Assembly (NCBI GenBank): GCA_027625915.1
Contig: JANTQA010000015.1
Location: 12,119,001 to 12,183,000, forward strand
Direction of reading: 5' to 3'
DNA: 64,000 nucleotides
From: Anaeramoeba flamelloides
Taxonomy: Eukaryota > Metamonada > Anaeramoebidae
The position numbers were made by a program, and so were the translations under genes. How positions within the stretch are numbered: position 1 is the stretch's first letter; each line of letters starts with the position of its first letter. Shown here one piece after another: positions 37,626 to 50,300 of the stretch. The notes below the pieces were generated by a model. The model saw only the letters and a list, made by a program, of their open reading frames with translations, did not search any database and had not been told where the DNA came from.

Positions 37626-38267
37626 ATTTCAAAATCACAATCACAAAGCCCAAAAAAAAATGCTATAAGGTTTTTGTTTTAATTTTCTCAACCCTTTTGT
37701 TAATAAGGTAAAATTGTTGTCTTTTTTTATCTGTGTTTTTTTTTGTATTGTTTTTTGTTTTTTGTTTTGTTTTTTTGTATACTTTTCAAAAACAAAAAAC
37801 CCCAAAGAAAATTCCAAAATGAAAAAACTGATTCAAAAGATCTTCAAAACTGAGAAAACTGGTATTAATTTTGTTCTATACAAAAAAAGAAAACTTCAAC
37901 CAGTTTATTTGTAATTAAAATGGATGCGAGCTTTTGAAACAAAAACCAAACAAAAATCCACCAACCAATTTATTCAAAATTAGCTAACTTTGGATCACTG
38001 GCAATTAATTTCCAAACCAAAGTACTAGATCAAAAGGGTTTACAAACAAAGGATGGAACTATTTTCTTAACTCTTTTTTTTTTTTTCAGCATTTGTTCTG
38101 ATCAAAAAAAGAATTTGAGAGATCTTAAAATTATAAAAAGAGAATGGATCACTTTTTTTGGCTTTTTGTTTTTCATATAGAGACTTCTTAAACCTTTGTT
38201 TCTTCAACCTTATTTTTAAAACAACACAACATTTATCATTAGTGGTGTAATTGCTGGGATTTTATTG

Positions 38268-38843
38268 ATGGTGAATAGAGATCAGCGAAGTTCTTCTGGT
38301 GATCACCATGGGATTGGTAAACTGGGGATCAAGTGCCCAAACAATACCGATTTTAATCGCTATTCAATTGCAAACAGCTTTGGCTGTTGTTCGTTTTTTT
38401 CGTACACCTGTGGGAGATCTCCAACCTGCACAGAAAAAAGGGACTACAACTCAATTTTGTCTGGTCGATCGACTTCGTGTGATGATCAATTAGGCCTCTT
38501 GTCTTGTTCTCCTCTCAGCCCTTATGTTGAATATTTTGCCCCAAGGATCAGAGTCGGCGATGACCGCCAAAATATCAATATCTGTCGTCAATTTTGCGAA
38601 GACCTGTTCCACTCTTGCTCTTCTGCAGAATTTGATTGCTCTTTTTATAACCCATTCCCCCACCATAATTGTGGGAGTCGCGTGGATGTTATTTATTCAG
38701 ATTCTTTATCGTTTTGCAAAAATGCTTTGTTTTTAAATGTTTCCTCAGATTTTGACCATTGCTTTTCTCCTGCAAAAAAACTCCATTTTTCGTATATACA
38801 GCTTTCTTTTCTTTTGGCTTTATTGTTTGGTTATTTATTCTGA
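38268..38843 (+). CDS. Cys-rich folate-receptor-like protein, probably membrane-anchored
   Basis: 191 codons with 14 cysteines before a hydrophobic C-terminus (YIQLSFLLALLFGYLF) that could be a GPI-attachment signal or a membrane anchor. Cysteine spacing (FGCCSFFSYTC, LLSCSP, then CRQFCEDLFHSC) resembles the folate-receptor-like/frizzled-type disulphide fold, where a CxxxC...C helix follows a CSP-containing segment. The function of protist members is not established. The start is uncertain: the frame is open back to a stop at 38217, and an acceptor-like TTATCATTAG ends at 38242, which would add a hydrophobic GVIAGILLMV. A missing first exon carrying a signal peptide is therefore likely. The region is richer in G+C than its flanks, and two other frames are also partly open. 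Confidence 0.6.
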   Translation: MVNRDQRSSSGDHHGIGKLGIKCPNNTDFNRYSIANSFGCCSFFSYTCGRSPTCTEKRDYNSILSGRSTSCDDQLGLLSCSPLSPYVEYFAPRIRVGDDRQNINICRQFCEDLFHSCSSAEFDCSFYNPFPHHNCGSRVDVIYSDSLSFCKNALFLNVSSDFDHCFSPAKKLHFSYIQLSFLLALLFGYLF

Positions 38844-41328
38844 AATTTCTCCGTAAATTGTTTTGAATTTTTTGAACTTCAAAAAAAAAAAAAATATTTA
38901 GATAATTTGGGGATTTTTTCTAAAGTTATTTCTACCCATTCCAACGAAATATATATCTCTATAAGATATAAGAATCTATTTGAGAGTTAAAAAAAAAATT
39001 ATTTTCTTGTACAAAAAATAAGTGTGAATGTGTTTAGAATTATGGATTTTTTTTTTTTTAATTTTTTCTATTTATTCTGACATAATGTTTTATTGTTTAT
39101 TGTGAAATATATAATAAAACACTATTAATTGTTAAACAATAAAAGATCATTTTTTTTTTTATATTTTCAATGTTATATTATTAAATTTCAAAATTGGTAA
39201 AATTGAATTTTTTTCATATTTTTGAAGAGTTTCTTGATTATTATCATTTGTATAAAAGTTTTTAATGTTTTTTTTTACAGATTCGGGAAGGAACAACAAA
39301 AAGATTATTTTGCGATTAGTAGTATTTTATTACTTCAATTGTAGAATATACAAAATGCTGAAATCATCAATAATAAATATTTTTAAAAATTCGTTCGAAA
39401 CCCAATTTGGAATAAAAAAGTTAAGTGGAAATTTTTTACCACTTCAAAACATGTTTCTAAAGTCTAATTCCTCTCTTAATTATTTTTTTATTCAAAACCC
39501 TTGACAAAATTCCCGAATATATTCTAACATAACCTAACCAAAATTTTCAACATTCTGGATTTCGAATATGATTCAAGGGCAGATTCTAGGGAAATATACT
39601 AGACAAAAAAATATTTCCCAAAAAGGCACCTTAAAGGTAAAGTATTTTTTCAAAATTCAAATGAAATACTGCTGAGATCCGAAATTTTTTTATTATTTTT
39701 TTGATTTTGTTTCTGAAATCAATGGATACACACCAGGTAAACAATTTATTCATTTGAATCCCATTCTTTGAAATCGAAAATTCACAATTTCCAATATAAA
39801 ACCAGAAAAAATAATCTATCATTTTTATTAACAACTAAGTTAATTCTTGAGATGGGTAAAGCATATTTTTCATAATATGTTGAAAAGTATTGATTTATAA
39901 CAAACAATATTGTTTTTTGTAAATATTTTTTATTATGAATATTTCAATTGAAATCTTAGCCAATAAAACTAAGTGAGGTATAGGTCATTAAATAAATAAA
40001 AATTTGAACAAGGAGGAGAAAAGTTTATCACCGAAATTTAGATCTATCTGCAAAAAAATTTTTATTTAAATTTACTAACAAAGTAATTTTCTTGTTTTTA
40101 AAAAATGAAAAAAAATTGCAAAAAAAATAGTCAATTTTAAAAATTTTTAAAACAAATTGTTTGGTTTTATTCAAATAAATTTTCCTTATAACAATTTAAA
40201 TCTTTTTTGGGAATAAAAAAATTGATTTTGAATTTTGGAGATAAAATTACTTAATTCACAAATATATATAAGAAAAAATTATTTTTAAAAAAATTGAATT
40301 ATTTATCTTAGAACAAAAATACAATTTCTAAGTAGAATTTGTAAGCGGTTGTTTAAATTTTGTGGCTATGTCTACTCTTCTTAAAACTAGAAGTATATTT
40401 TTTCAAACATTTGAATAAATCAATTTTTTATAAAACCAATAGAATTATTACAAAATCTAAAAAAAAAACTTAACATTAATATTCCTGACAATAAAGACTT
40501 GGTATTGTGTAGTAATGATGGAAACGGTAATATAAACCAGAAAAACTTTGTAAATTGTGAGAAACAAAATGGATTTAAATGTTTTCTTTTTTGGAAAAAT
40601 GTTAAAAAAAATTTGATATCACTAAAATAATTTTCTTTTCAGATCTTTATGGGTAGATCAGAATTTTTTGAAACTTGTCATCTACAAATTTTTAAAGTAG
40701 AGAATACCACCAATAACATATTTTAAAATTTTACCCTTTTTGTTGTTGGATGACTGATCCTTTAACAGAATATTTTAGGTAGAATAACTCATAAAAAAAA
40801 TTTCAATTGAATACGTTCCTAAACATATAAAAGAAATAGAAGACACTTTTAATATATGTACTCCAGTCTAATTAATTTGATTTTTTGATAAATCGAACTA
40901 AAAAAACTATGTATTGTATAAAAGGAAAAATAAAAGTAATTGTTATCAGCATATATAACAACCAATGTTTGTAATAAAAGCCTTAGTAATCATTAAAACA
41001 AAAAGACTGGGTTTATAAAGGATATATCTTGGAAATTGAATTACTAGTGTAGAAATGGATTTAATTAAGAAGAACAAATTGAATGAGTTTTAAAAATTAA
41101 GGATTTAACAGAAAATTAGATCTTTTAAAACCAATTTTGAAAATGGCTTTTTATTTTTTTTATTTTCCCTTTTTTGTTCCGTACATTTTTGTTCTTGGAA
41201 AGAAAACACCAATTTATTTGAACCAAAATTAGTCTCCAATGTCAAAAGTATTTTTCAAATTCTCCTGTTTTCTTCTTTAATCCCTTCGTTACTCATTCTT
41301 TTTTTTTCATATTTTCTTCTTTAAAAAG
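38844..41328. other. Spacer before the first visible FHA-kinase exon
   Basis: No gene seen. The missing first exon(s) of the CHK2-like gene should lie here or further upstream, but I could not find an ATG-bearing frame with a GTAAAT-type donor in phase 0. The remainder is AT-rich with homopolymer runs. Confidence 0.5.
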
Positions 41329-44300
41329 GTTGATAAACCCAAACGTGTAAGGAAACCAAAAAAAGAAAAAAAGCCTTGGGGTAAACTTATTTCATTAACA
41401 AATGGTATTGATGATCTTGAGTTAATAAGGCCAAGATGTAAATAACTTTTTTTTTTTTTAATTTTTTTTATTTTTTTTCTGTTTCGCAAATAGAAAACAA
41501 ATTTCTTATCCTTCAATAGACTTACCTTCTTTTCAAATGAAAAGTTTTTTCCAAAGCTACCAACATTTCTTTTTTTTTTCTTTTTTTTTCATTCAAACAA
41601 AAGTAGTTTTTTTTTGATTTCCCATCCTTGTTCAAGATTTCACTTTTTACACAAGCTACTCTTTTTTCTCAAATAAAAGAATTCACCAAGCAAGGCTTTT
41701 TCTCGTTTTTTGAAAATTGGTACAACATAATAAAAATACATTCTTTTTAAACCTACCTCAAAATTGACTATTTTAAAAATCTGTTTGTACCCCTAAGCGC
41801 CAAATTTTCAACACTTTTCTTTAAATGCTTTTGTTCTTAAAAAAAATATTATCTGGTTCTTCTTCAGATCACACTTCCCAATTGTTAAAAAAATCCATGA
41901 GAACAAAAAAAAGAATTGTTTTTTGCAAAATAAATCCAAAACAATGAAGAAAATTCGAATTAACTTTCGGAAAAATACCTTTTCTTGTTTAAAGTAATTG
42001 AGATCTCTTCAAAAAAAATTCTAAAATAAGAATGTTTGTAAGGAAATGAAAAAGATAAAAAGAGTGTGGATTTCAGAATTCAAAAACACCCTAGTGGTAC
42101 AAGGTTTGAGAATTGAATGGATCAATATTTCAAATGTAATTTTTTCCGATTTGAATATGTAGTGCAGTTTAGGAAACTTTCTTTTTTAAATTTTCCCATT
42201 ATAAGGTGCGTTGGTATTAAGTTTTTTTGTGTTTCAATTCAAATTTCAATTTGAAAGTCTCATTTTTTTTAAAAAGTTTTTAGAACAAATCAGGAAAATT
42301 AGATGAAAAGAAAAAGGAAACCAACAAAGAAGTTAAAAAAATTGGATTGTTTCAGTTTCATTTTATCTGAGATGAAAAGACAAAATAGATAAATCCTTCT
42401 TACTGATTTAATATTTTAAAAAAATATAAGATTGAAATTGCAAAAAAACAAGCTACCAATTTGGGAATTTGAATTTTTGCTTCCGAAATTGAGACACTAT
42501 TTAATTTGGGAAAAAATTCTTTATTTTTTTTGGATTCTCACATTTCAGTTAATTCTCGAACTTTTGCCCATTACTGTACTTGTTTCTCTGTTTATTCCAA
42601 TTTGAAACTTTTTAAAAAATTTTAAAGGGATCAAATTAAAAAAAAAAAAACCAGGGTATATTAGAAGTTTTTTTTCTGTAGAAAATGACAAATGTACAAC
42701 ATTGAAATATATTTTAAAAAACTAGTTGAATAGATTTTATTATTGAACAAATGTATTGTTCTCTTTTCCCTAAAAATAATCTTTTTTATTTTCATTTTTG
42801 TCTGATTTTTAAAAAAAAAATACTAACAAAGAATTTGAAAAAAAGAAATCATGAATCTCTAATTAATATGTAAAGATTAACTTTTAACATTCCATTTTTT
42901 TACTTTGATTTCAAATAAATTGCTTTTATTCTGATAAAATTCAAAAAAATTTTATATCTCTACAAAAAATCTGCTTCTAAAAAAATTTTTAAAAAATGTT
43001 ACTTAAATTTCACAAAAGAATGAGTCAAACAATTTAATCAACATCATTGAAAAATTTTGGTCCTCAAATTTTTAAAACAGCCAGAATAAGAATTATTTTT
43101 AAAAAAATAAATCTATAAATTGCTATTAGTATTCATATAACAAAAAAATAAAGAATTTTTTCCCAAATTAAATATTATCTCAATTTCGGAAGTCAAAATT
43201 AAAATTCCCAATTGATTGATTGAATTAAACAAAAATATTCAAAATAGCAATAAAAACTACTAACATGTTATAACTTAACCCAGTTACATTGATAATTAGA
43301 GGTGTTGATGATAACATGGATTATCACTTTATTAACAATAAATTCACGATAATATTAAAAAAAATCGCGATTAATCTAACTTTATTGCGAAAAATCAGAA
43401 AATAGCTATAATACACAATTTTGTGATCAACAATAAAATCACGATAAAGAAAAATATTTTTTAAAATCGCCTTCCAAAAAATCCCCTGAATTTTACAAAG
43501 CCTTGAGGACTTTTACAACACTTCCACTTTAAAAATGTTAGAAAAATGTTTGAAAGGGTTGTAAAGTGTCATAAATTGTTTGAAAAGTTTTGAAAGATTC
43601 AAAGCTTTATAAAAGAAAATTATTTTTTTGAATTAAACCAAAGTTTTTCTTTTCATTTTTTTGTTTTACAAAAGTAAAATTCCATTTGAAATGAATTGTC
43701 AAATCAAACAAATAATAATCCATTTTGAAAAAAGATGAAGTCTATAAAATAGAAAATTTTTTTTTAAAAGGGGGATTACTGTTTAAAGTTATATTAACAA
43801 AATGAGGAAAGAGAAATTTCCTTGAAATATACAGTGACTGATTAAAAAAAAAACCTTTTAACATCTATTCAAGCTCTTTTTGTAAAATGAAAAGATAAGA
43901 GAAGAAGAAGAATACCAAGAAAACCAATTATACAAAAAACCTTTATATTTAGGGATTGTGCCTGTAGTTTATTGAAAAAGCTTTTGAAAAAGTTACACAA
44001 CTTCTTAAAACTTGAATAGAATAAAGAAAATGATCTAACCGAATTAATACATTCTTTAAAGAACACAGGTTAAGGGTTGGAAAATTTAGAACCATTTTTA
44101 TTCAGAGCAATATATAATACGACAATAGAATGATAAACGATGATTTACCTTTATTTATTACTTTTGTTGATCTAAAGGATCGATCTTTATGTCAACCAAA
44201 TGAAAAGAAAACAAAATGCAATTATCTTTTGATCTGATTCTTGGTTTAATTCGTTATCTTTTTTGTTTTTTTTAAAAAGAATATTTTTTTTTTCAAAGAT

Positions 44301-47300
44301 CTATTTTTTGATCCAAACAAAAATTTTCTTTTTAAAAATATCGCTGAATTAGATCAAAAATTCGTCTACTATTTTATCACGTTTAATTTTTTATCACGAT
44401 ATTTCGAATTTATCACGATTTTTAGACAATTCTTGCGATTTTAAAGAATATCATGATTTGTTGTATTATCTCGATATCTAATACCGCGATTTTCAATATT
44501 ATTGTGATATTTTGACAATTATCGAGATTTTCTAGAATATTGCGATTTTATTGATTATACGATTTTATGTATTATCGCGATTTTCTACAATATCGAAATT
44601 ATCAATTATAGCCATTTTTTAAACTTTATCATGAATTGAAAAAGATATCGTCGAATCCACTATTAATCAAACACTGCCAACGAAGGGGTGTTTTCTTCAT
44701 GTTTTTTACATACCAAACCGAACTGTCATCAAATCTTGGAATCCTCCCTTTGAAAAACTTTTTTTTTTAAAAAAAAAAGGTTGGGTTATGTTAAAACATA
44801 CATCTTTTTATTTGATGTAGATTTAGCTTGTAAAAAATTATTTTATTTAAAAAAAATATTACGCCACACCCAATCAAGTATAAAACATTACTATTATTTT
44901 TATATATTAGTGAAAATTTTTAAAATTAATTACCATTATTAAAATATTACTAAATGGATTTTATATGTCCCTACGACCCAAAAAACACTAAAAATGGAAA
45001 ACTGATCAAATACTTTCCATTAATACAATTAAAAAAACTAAATGAAAAAACCAAAAATAAATAAAATTTCCATTTAACTTTTTCTTATAAACATTTTTTG
45101 TTAAAATGATTGAATTCACACTTGAAATTATGTATATTTTTAGATACATTATCTTGTTTTAACTCATTTACTAAAACAAATTCTAAATTATGGGGAATTT
45201 TCTTTTCACAAAAGGCACTAATTTGTTCCTCAAATGTTTTTTTTAGTTTTAAATGGTAAAATTAAAAAAAAGTTAAACTAAAAAGATAAACTCTCTGGAA
45301 AAGCATTCTAATTTAATATATTAACTTATTCTTTGATTTCAAGCTTTTCTCAACCCCAATTTTTCAAAAAAAAATAAAAAAGTGCACAGTAATTTCAAAA
45401 AATATTTTTGATATTCAAAAGTTGAGAGTGTTTTTATTCTAAAAAAATTTATCCCAGTTGTTAATTGAATTAAGTTATAAACTTAATTTCAAAAAAATAT
45501 TAATCAGAAAAAAATAGTGCTTAATTTTATTAAGGACATATTATATAATTTTATGAAATAAAAAGTTCAATTTCCAGAATACTATCCTCATCGAAAAATT
45601 TCAATTTCTATTACAACCATAATAGAAATTTATTTTTTGAAATGAACAAAGATCAAAATTGAATTTGAAAAGAAAAAAAATTATCAACCATTTTCCAGTC
45701 CAATGGACCCAGTTGCTGTGAGTGAATTACATGTGTTTAAAGGGATTGAATGGATTTTAGAAAAAAATCATTTTGGAATAAATAGAATCAAAATCATTTT
45801 TTCATATTTTTGCTTTTTTTGCACCTTTTTTTCAATTTTTTTTTGGTACGTAATTTATTTTCAAATTTTTTTTTTATGACAAGATCTCTAGTCACTTGAT
45901 AAAAACTTGTTATTCTGAGTGTTATTGAAATAGTTGAAATGATTGTAAAGATTTCATATTGATTTCTATTGGAATTTTATTTGGATTTTTAAATAGGAGA
46001 TCAAAATGAACATTGTTATTTTTCTCAATTGGGGCATAAGAATTTTAGTTTTTCTAATTTTTAAGAAAATCTATTGATTTATTTATTTTATTTCATACAG
46101 ATACCAACAATTCTTCGTTGTTTATTATTCTACTAAATTTTCTTATTTTGTTTTTAAAGTTCAATAATAAAAAATATTTGAGATTTGAAAAAAATCTTGG
46201 GCCACTTTGACTGAAAGAAAGTTTATAAATCACAGAAACTTTAAAATATTTTTCGATCTCTCGGGTTTTAAATTATTTCAACCTGATATTTTTCCAAATT
46301 TAGGAAATTGAAAATACACCATTATGGACATTTTTTTATTAATTTGTTTTTAAATAAGAAAGATCAAAAAGATGAAATAAAATAGAAAAAATTGATCCTT
46401 TCAGAATTTTGATCCATAAAAAAAGGTTGAAACTCAAAAAGAAATTAGAAATTCTGGGTTTTGAGCATATATCAAAAAAATTAAAATTTTCCCAAAAAAA
46501 AAAAGATTAAAATATCAACTGGGAAATAGTTAAGTTGAAAATTATTAGATATGAATCTAAATAAATTTTTAGAAAATTTAATAAGAAACATTTCTGGATG
46601 GAAAAGTCAAGAATATTTAAAAATTATTCAATACAAAAATAAGATTAATACAAAGTCGTATCGCAGAGTACCGTTGAATGCAGTCAAGTGTCGTCAAATG
46701 CTGTAAAGTGTCTTGGTTTTCTTAAATTCAAAAGAATAGACTAAAATCATAGATTTTACTTAATTCTTTCAAATTCTGGAAAATTTAACTAAAATTGTCG
46801 CCAAGTGTCGTCAAGTGTCGTCAAGTGTCGTCAAGTGTCGTCAAGTGTCGTCAAGTGTCGTCAAGTGTCGTCAAGTGTCGTAAAGTGTCTTGGTTTTCTT
46901 AATTTAAGAAATGAAAAGAAAATTTAATAGATTTTCTTTTTATTTCTAAAATTTCAAAAAAACCTAACGGCGCTTTTCCAGCATTCAAAAGAATTAAGTA
47001 AAATCCATGATTATCCAAATAAACAGAAAACTCAAGAAAACCTAATAGCACTTTTAAAGAATTTAAAAGAATTGAATTTAAACAAAGAATTTAATATTTT
47101 CTTTTGAATCCTGAAAAAGCTAACCGTTGTAAGATGAAATTAATTTCCTTTCTTCAAAATAAAAAATAAAAAAATTCAAATTTTTTTATGAAAACAACTT
47201 TTTGATTTGGGTTTGATATTTAAAACTTTTTTTTCAGATTTAGAAATTGGAAAAATTTTTTTCTAATAAAAAATATTTTGTAATAAATTTTAATCAAGAA

Positions 47301-50300
47301 AAAAATAAAATTCAAATTGTATAAATTTTAGACTTAACCATCAATAATTTTATAATTTCAAAAATATAATCACACAAACAAACAAAAAATCTTAAAAATA
47401 CATACGAGAAAAAGAAGAAATAAATTAATTAACCAAAAGATATTTAAAAAAGTATCTAATTATAAATATTATAAATGAATTTTTTTGATTTTGTTATTCA
47501 TTTATTTTGGATTAATTATTTTTTAAAACATTTTTTAATTTTTTAATCGGTTATTAAATTTTTACAATTATAAAATTTTTAAAATAAAACAAAAAACAAA
47601 AAAATAAAAATTAATATTAGATCGTGTTGGAAGAGGGAATATTTGTGCGATCTCAATTAATGATGAAAAAATATCAAAATTTCATTGTGAACTCTCAATA
47701 TTCCGTGATCGAAAAAATAAAACCAAAGAAGGGGAAATAAAAACTAGTATGTGGATAAAGGATACTTCAACAAATGGGGTCTATGTCAATAGTCAAGTAA
47801 AAAATACCAATTTTCATCAATATCATTTTTCAACCAGGCTTGATAATGATTCTTTATTTTATTTTTACTAATTCACCTTTATTAATAATATTTTTTTTTT
47901 TTTTTAAAAATACTTAGCCTGTTGGTAAGAATCAAAAACGAGAACTTTTTCATTTTGACGAGATAACTTTGATCCAGCCAAAAGTTAATGGAAGCGCATT
48001 TCCCAGTAATATTTAACTTTCTTCAATATTTTGTTTAAAAACTAAAATATTTAATTAATATCTTTTATGCTCTTCATTTCAATTTTTTTTTATACATTAT
48101 TTATCTAAATACAGAATATCGTTTTATAATTCATGATGTAAAGGGGAGCCCGCCATTATCTTGTGAGGTAATAAAAATTTAATTAACATTTTTTTTTATT
48201 ATTTTTTTTTGTATTGACATTATTTCAACTATAAAAAAAACAAATGTATTTTTTGGTTTATTTTTTTTTTTTTTTTTATCTCTCAAAAATTTATTTTGAT
48301 TTTAATCACCAAAACCGAGCCATTACAATAAAATCTGTAATCATAAAAAAATTCTAGCTTCATTCTCTTATAAAATTATTTTTGGACAACACTAACATTA
48401 TTATTTTCAGATCAAATAAAATTACTAAATTAATAAAAGGGAAAAAAACTGCAAAATTATTTTGAAATATTTATAATCATTTAAATTTCACAAAAAAAAA
48501 TAAATAAATAAAAGGAGAATTTTATTATTGATTTTCTCACATTTTCAACCTGAATATCTGTAAATAATAATAATTCATAATCAAGAAGTCTTCTAATATA
48601 CTTTTGATGATTACGAATCGATCTTTTAATATTATCTCATCATTTTCTACTATAAAAAAATGAAAATCCAAAAAAAAAAAAAAAAATTCAAATCTTAAAA
48701 AGAGGGTAAAAACTTACGGGTTAAGAATACCCACTCTTTTTAAAAAAAAAAATCTCAAAAAGATCGTTAAATAAAAAAAATTTCTTAAAAAAGAAAAAAT
48801 ACAAAAACGAAATTTTTTAAAAAATCAACATTATTACAAAACAAAGATAATTTTTTTCTCCTTATGGTTCGATCTGTCACATTTTTAAACCAACAATTGA
48901 ACGATAAGTAAATAAAGATAAGAAATATTTAAATAATAATGACCAATCAACATTTATCTAATTTATTGTTTTTGATTTTTTTATTAAATAATTTATTCTT
49001 TTAAATGGAATAGTCAGAATTACTGGAACATTATAAAGTGATATCACCTATTCAGGAGTAAGTAATTTCTTAAAATACTTTTCATTCCTAATTTGTTATT
49101 ACTTTTTAAATTTTAATATTTATTCATTAAAATTTTAATATTTATCTATTAAAAATTTTATATTTATTCATTAAAACCAAACTAATCATTTATTACAATT
49201 AAAATAATTTTACATATTCTATTCATTCAAAAAATGTTTTACAAAAATATTTTCCAAATCAAAACAACCAATCTATTGTTTATTATAGGGGCATTTATGG
49301 AAGGATTTATTTGGGCGTTGATCTTAAAAACGATGAAAAAGTTGCAATCAAACAAGTACCTAAAAATAAATTTTATAATAACACGAAGGAAAAAATTTCG
49401 CTCAGTTCTGAAAAAATATTAAATTATAATGAAATTTTAGTTTTACAGCAATTAAAACATAAATCAATCATTGAATTAAAAAATGTAATACAAACCGATA
49501 ATACAGTTTATATTATTATGGAATATTTAAGTTCTGGTGATCTATTTAATAAAATTAAAGAGAAGCAATTTTACGAAGAAAACGATGCTAGAATACTTTT
49601 TAAAAATTTAATAGAAAGTATTATATATCTCCATAATAAAAACATCGTACATAGAGATTTAAAACCAGAAAACATTTTAATTTCGAATCCAAATTCTGAT
49701 ACTGATATCACAATTTGTGATTTTGGCATTGCAAAAAGTATTCAGGAGGGTGAAGAAATGGAAACCAGAATCGGAACCATTCATTATCGAGCTCCAGAAA
49801 CATTTACTGGCGGTGGAAAATATACTAATTCATGTGACCTTTGGTCAGCAGGCGTTATTCTTTATATACTGTAAGACTATTATTTCAAATTTTTGATTTC
49901 GAATTTGTTAACTTATTTAAACCATTTAAAAAATTATTATTATTTTATATTTTTTTTTTTATTCCATCTCTAATTAATTTTTTTTATTATTTTTAAATTA
50001 TAGTTTGTCTGGAGAAATGCCATTTCATGTAATTATTTGAATTTTTTTTATATTTAATATTGTGCTTATTACAATTTTTTTGTAGAAATATCGAAAATTA
50101 AATATTTTGTCCCTATATTAGTAGATTGATATTAAAAGAATAATCTTCTACCCACAGCCAAAAATAATCCAGAAAATCATCTTTAGGTAAATATAATTAA
50201 GTTAACTTGATGTTAATTTTGCGAAGAATCGATTTAAAATCAATGTTACCTTTCCCATTTTAGGAACAGTTTTTTTCAATAGTAAAGCTTAAATTGAATC

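Larger units (their letters stand above)
41438..47620 (+). other. 6.2 kb phase-1 intron of the FHA-kinase gene, full of repeats
   Basis: Donor GTAAAT after AGA-T, acceptor ATATTAG before AT-CGT, giving an uninterrupted PRYRVGRGN. It contains foldback F (43297-44679), repeat D copy 2 (44964-45540), repeat G copy 1 with the 10-bp minisatellite, and a block at 45695-45760 resembling 18690-18750. No ORF of note. Confidence 0.8.

Noticed and set aside
46801-46890. CRISPR-like array
   Set aside because: The units are contiguous 10-bp repeats without spacers and the context is a eukaryotic intron.
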